64,000 nt of DNA from Viscum album (Eukaryota > Streptophyta > Magnoliopsida > Santalales > Viscaceae). The DNA lies in assembly GCA_963277665.1 (NCBI GenBank), contig OY728143.1, positions 234,785,591 through 234,849,590 of the forward strand, in the 5' to 3' direction. The position numbers and the translations under genes are program-made. Positions within the stretch are counted from its first letter, which is position 1. Every line of letters starts with the position of its first letter. Under the pieces are notes generated by a model. It made no database searches. It was not told the origin of the DNA and saw only the letters and a list, made by a program, of their open reading frames with translations. Of this stretch, positions 60,150 to 64,000 are shown piece after piece.

Positions 60150-62344
60150 TGTAACATCATGTTACATTTTCAGGTACTTATGATGTTTCTATGTACCTCT
60201 GTTTTTGATTAGTGATGAATGGTAGAGTCGAGAAAACATTAAATTTTGTTTTGGGGCAAAGGAGAAGTCAGACGGGTGACACATGGGCTGTCTAAACCGT
60301 GCGGCCAAACCATGCGTGGTTGGTCTTGGAGGACGTATCTTCCGCATGATTAGTACACGATTTGTCTAACCTTGAGGCCAAATCGTGCGTGATGGATGTC
60401 CGTGGTAGTAGCTAACACATGGATAGCACACAATTTGTCAAACCATGCGAACTAACCATGCGAGCACTTAAATGAGATCCTTAAATTGTGGATCTCACTC
60501 GTTTTTCCCTCTATGTGTCTCGTTTGTCCTCCTAAGTGGCGCTAACTTGGGATTTGTCTTCTCTTAAGGTAAGAGAAAGTTCCCCCATTGTTCCAGAGGA
60601 GATCCAAAGGCTCCTTTTGGTGAATCGAAGATGGATTCTTGAGGTATGGGATTGTTCTTCATCATTCTTGATCGGTTTCTTAGATATACTAAGATCTACA
60701 TCTCCTCTTCTCTCGATTTCATAGATATATGCTCGTTAAGGTTAGATCTAAGTGTGTGGTACCAAATATGATGAAATTTTGTCTTGATCTTGCAATGATA
60801 AGAGATCTAAGGCAGGTTCTAGAAGCAGAACCCCGGTTTTCTGGAGCGTTCTTTACCGTTGTGATTTTGGACAAAAACTTCGAGGTAGGTGGTTCTGTAC
60901 CGACTTACCAAGTTTATTAACATTGTATTTTCATGATTTATTTCAATTTTTGATTTAAATTAAATTGCTCAAATTTTATTTCAATTAGATTTATAAAAAC
61001 TCAATTCCAGGGAATCGAGATATTTGAAATGGTTTTGTCATGGAAATTTGGAAAACCCCAATTCCATTGAATTGGGTGTGTTTATAGAAGTTTACTGATT
61101 TAAATTGTTTAATTTAAAGTGTGGATTTTATGGAAATCATTTCAATTAAATTTTTGAATTTAATTGTGGAAATAAATTTTGTGATGATGGAATTAGTTTT
61201 GAATGAAATTCAAACTGGTGAAAATGGCTTAAAATTATTTGATAGAAACCCATTGGCATTATCTTGTGAAAAATTAATGATTTGAATAAAACATGTTTTG
61301 ATTTTAAATTGAATGAAATTGGAACTTTTGAAATGGAAGAATGGTATTGATCATATTTTAAGCATTCTTAAAATATTTCGCTCATCATGTAAGAGTGCAT
61401 GCAAGCCTTAAGTAGTTAGTAAGTTATTTGGATACACTCTACGCTACAACAATGTTCTGAAACATACTTTCAGTGGGTCACATACCTGATGGGTTGGTGA
61501 TGAGTCTATTTTGGCCCATGTCATAGGGACGTGTGCATACACATTTTTCTGAGTTTACATAGAGTGTTCGGAATCCTATAACTGGATAATACTATCGTAT
61601 CTTTAGGCAGATGACCATGTTGCTCACCGGTTTATTTATTTTTGAGATATAAATGTATTCCAATGCTATTGAACTACTTCAAATGAATTCTGAATTTATA
61701 TAAACTATTTTATATAAATGTTTTTCTTAAGCATTTGTTTTAGAAATATCCCATCATTGTGAAGCATTTTCTTAAAGTAATTTTTTTCCATCATTTGAAA
61801 ATGTATAGCCTATTTTTGTTAAAATAATATTTTGAAATTTCTATCCTTTTTATTTGAAAATTGAAATCTTTTCTTTGGATAATCTATATTTGGCATCTTT
61901 ATTGAATATTTAGTGTTATCCTACTGGGATTATGCTCACGCCCTACTTTTTCCTTCCCGTGTTTGTAGACTTTCTTCTTCCATGATCGAGAAAAGGGAAG
62001 GGATCTCATTGAGGTGGATCCAGCTGTTGATCTCTTGTCTTGGTGAGTAGTGTCCTTAGGGACCTTGGGGCTGTGTTCCCATTTTTAGTACTTGGGTTGT
62101 AGTTCTTTGGGTTTTTAGGCATCTTTGTATTATGGTACATTACTCCCAGTAGAGTTTCTTTTGGTTATTCATATTTTATTGTTTCTTTTGCTTCAACATT
62201 ATTGTGGTAAAAATCATTCCCACTTTTATGTTGTATGATGCTAGGTTCTTTTAGCCGACCCATGGGGATCAGAATTTCCCTTCAGGCTATATCAGGGTCG
62301 GCTCAGTTATCGAGTTATCAAGGTACCGAGGCTGGTTCATGACA
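60150..62344 (+). repeat. E6 5' LTR
   Basis: It starts TGTAACATCATG and ends GGTTCATGACA, with the canonical TG...CA termini, directly before a primer-binding site. The start could instead be the TGTTACA ten bases later, because the first 17 bases are a palindrome. No second copy is in the window to confirm. The frames 60536-60724 and 60729-60920 lie in the LTR and are not genes. Confidence 0.75.
60287..60463. repeat. Three 73-bp subrepeats in E6 LTR
   Basis: Units start at about 60288, 60361 and 60434 and share TGTC(T)AAACC(G/A)TGCGGCCAAACCATGCG with changes; the last is partial. They are much richer in CpG than the flanks and sit upstream of the probable transcribed part of the LTR. Confidence 0.75.
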
Positions 62345-62345
62345 A

Positions 62346-62360
62346 TGTTCTATCAGAGGC
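62346..62360 (+). promoter_or_regulatory. E6 primer-binding site
   Basis: TGTTCTATCAGAGGC starts two bases after the LTR end and resembles TTGGTATCAGAGC, the initiator tRNA-Met primer site. Confidence 0.7.
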
Positions 62361-62641
62361 AAGGTTAACCATATTGACTTGATGATATTATGCATTTGAG
62401 TATTCTTACTGGGACTTAGGAGGAAGTTGTGATTGAGTGCCTGGCCAGCTCTCACCACAATAAACCTTATGTCCCAAGGGTTGGATAGGGAAATATGACT
62501 TGTGGATTAATTATAGTATTTTCCCTATTTTGATTTGGATAGAGTGGAATCCAATTATTGATTGTCACTTATATGTAGAATAGTTTTCCTTGTTACCATG
62601 TTTGAGTGTTAATAAAATGTATTTTTATGTTGTGTTGCAAC

Positions 62642-63560
62642 ATGCCTCCGAGAAGACGTGAGAATTGGATCTGAAAAAAGGTTACTACTGAATCTCAACA
62701 AGCAAGTCCTATTGGGGATCTGAGTCTGGTTGAGGTGATTGTTCATACTATCAAAGATCTAGGACATGCACAACCTCCAGTTCTTATTTAGACTCCAGCT
62801 GTTGATCCTCATAGTGATATTATCTGATGTCATTCACAAGAGTTCCTACTCCAGAAGACAACAGTTTTCAAAGGCTCCACTGACCCTCAACTTGCTGAGT
62901 AATGGTTGAGTAATATTGAACACCTGTTTGGGCTCTTAGAGACACCTGATGTGATAATGATGATGTGTTCCACCTCAGTACTGGGGGGACCAAGTAGGAG
63001 ATGGTGGGACACGATGGTGACGTTTGGGAAAATTGAGGGTTTGGAGTGGAAATACTATAGGGTTCATTTCACTAACTTGTTATATCCATAATAAATGGTG
63101 TGGGAAAAGGCTATGGAGTTTTTAAAGCTTGAGAAGGCCAAAAAAAACCATGTCTGAGTACTCAAATCACTTTTTTTAGTTGGTACAGTTTTGTCCTGAA
63201 ATTGTGTTTAATGAGAAGATGAAGGCTCGACTATTAGAATTGGGGATTTGATCAGATATATATTCTCAGGTTTTCTTACTGAAGCTACCCACTTATGCAG
63301 ATGTTCTTGATAGGGCCATGATAGTTGAGATAGACCTGGCAGGAATTTCCAGGTTGAAGGAGGTTCATTTCCCTCATAGTGGCAGTATTAGTTCCTTTAA
63401 AGGAAAATGGAAGTGTGATGTTTATCATGGAAGTTCTTGACAATAGATTCATTCCAGACCTCCGATAGCAATGAGAGGGACTTTATTGAATTGCTATTAG
63501 GGTGGAAATCTAGGACATTCTAGGAGGGTTTGCACTGAGGAACCCAAGAACTGTAGATAC
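62642..63560 (+). pseudogene. E6 gag with damaged zinc knuckle
   Basis: The ATG at 62642 opens MPPRRREN, a common start for this gag family, about 300 bases after the primer-binding site. Further on, FKGSTDPQLAE, stop, WLSNIEHLFGLLETPD and VLGGPSRRWWDTM (62864-63016, partly in the open frame 62906-63091) match FRG.TDP..AE.WI..IE.IF..LE.P and L.G.A..WW. LPTYADVLDRAMIVE (about 63288-63330) matches FPTY..V..RA...E. A knuckle reading C-Y-stop-G-GNLGH-SRRV-C lies at 63492-63533: the second Cys is Gly and a stop intervenes. Gag would build the particle; this copy cannot. Confidence 0.85.
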
Positions 63561-63701
63561 TGGAGACGTTTATAACACTTACACAGATTCTACAATCACT
63601 TCTCTACTCCACGTAGTTTAACAGGATCACCAGCAACTCCAGAAACTGCGGGGAAATCAAATGCTTCTCGTACAAAAGGGTTCCAGCCACATGTATCTGG
63701 A

Positions 63702-63983
63702 ATGAAGCTTATTCATGCAGTGGAAGAGTCGCCAGAGGTTACTGATATAGGTCTTGAAACTTTGAGAGGCACCATTACTATATCTTCATCTTTAGTGACA
63801 CCTCTTTTTTCTACTGGTGCATCTCCCACTTTTATTTCAACCCATATTGTTAATCTGCTTAATCTACCTATGGAACTTTTATCTTGTGCGATGGATATTA
63901 CTAAACCCCTTGGTACATTGAGAGATAAGGGTATCTGTATTCTGGCTTTTTTCATCTCCCTATCATATGATTATCATGATTAA
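63702..63983 (+). pseudogene. E6 protease start, catalytic Asp lost
   Basis: A 93-residue open frame. LVTPLFSTGASPTFIS aligns with the retropepsin active site VLFDTGASHSFIS. The catalytic Asp codon position (63810-63812) now encodes Ser, so the enzyme would be inactive. VNLLNLP and the following strand fit the family. The plus-strand frame ends at 63983 near the window edge. The minus-strand frame 63713-63955 is its shadow. Confidence 0.8.
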
Positions 63984-64000
63984 TGTTTCATGGTTCTTGA

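Larger units (their letters stand above)
60150..64000 (+). mobile_element. E6: 5' part of a Ty3/gypsy retrotransposon, continues past window
   Basis: A plus-strand element with a 5' LTR (60150-62344), a primer-binding site, gag and the start of protease; RT, integrase and the 3' LTR would lie beyond the window. The gag begins MPPRRR, typical of Tekay/Del-type elements. Stops interrupt gag. CpG and CHG content is visibly higher than in E1-E5, suggesting that this is the youngest or least methylation-decayed element here (inference). Confidence 0.85.

Noticed and set aside
60536..60920. Two plus-strand frames before the E6 gag
   Set aside because: They are inside the E6 LTR, upstream of the primer-binding site, with no family resemblance.
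1..64000. tRNA, rRNA, telomere or centromere satellite arrays
   Set aside because: I saw no cloverleaf-like tRNA sequence, no rRNA signature, no TTTAGGG tracts and no long uniform satellite.

Overview
The window looks like 64 kb of gene-free, repeat-rich plant nuclear DNA. It is strongly AT-rich and poor in CpG. Every protein-like signal I could anchor belongs to Ty3/gypsy LTR retrotransposons: gag, retropepsin, reverse transcriptase (RT), RNase H, integrase (IN), and a chromodomain-like tail. Where a primer-binding site is visible it resembles the initiator-tRNA-Met type (TGGTATCA...) typical of plant elements. All coding regions are broken by stops, frameshifts and lost catalytic residues. 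I saw no host gene, rRNA, tRNA or CRISPR array. A seed plant is my inference; I cannot name the species. All domain calls come from reading translations by eye against remembered family motifs.

Layout, with my labels. 1-3419 and 3420-8590: anonymous decayed DNA whose base skew flips at about 3.42 kb. E1 (about 8591-15883, minus): two roughly 2.8 kb LTRs around only 1.7 kb of internal DNA that holds an integrase relic. E2 (17.35-19.35 kb, minus): RT/RNase H/IN relic of a different gypsy type, with no LTRs identified. E3 (20890-34270, minus): the best-preserved element, 13.4 kb, flanked by a perfect 5-bp duplication CTAAC, with 3.8 and 4.9 kb LTRs, a primer-binding site, a polypurine tract and all pol domains in order. 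Its 5' LTR carries an extra segment of about 1.05 kb that is GC- and CpG-richer and is absent from its 3' LTR. 34276-39438: extremely AT-rich anonymous DNA. E4 (39439-58481, plus): an old gypsy element with 2.2 kb LTRs, split between protease and RT by E5. E5 (43344-53337, minus): nested in E4, with 3.8 kb LTRs that each carry a roughly 33-bp minisatellite, and an internal region without recognisable proteins (LARD-like). 58482-60149: anonymous. E6 (60150 to beyond the window end, plus): a 2.2 kb 5' LTR with three 73-bp subrepeats, a primer-binding site, gag and the start of protease.

The supported order of events is E4 first, then E5 into E4. E3, E1 and E6 are separate insertions. The elements no longer work together as anything functional. 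The interest lies in the nesting history, the LTR-embedded tandem repeats, the composition outlier inside one E3 LTR, and the LARD-like E5. I found no convincing new non-transposon system.
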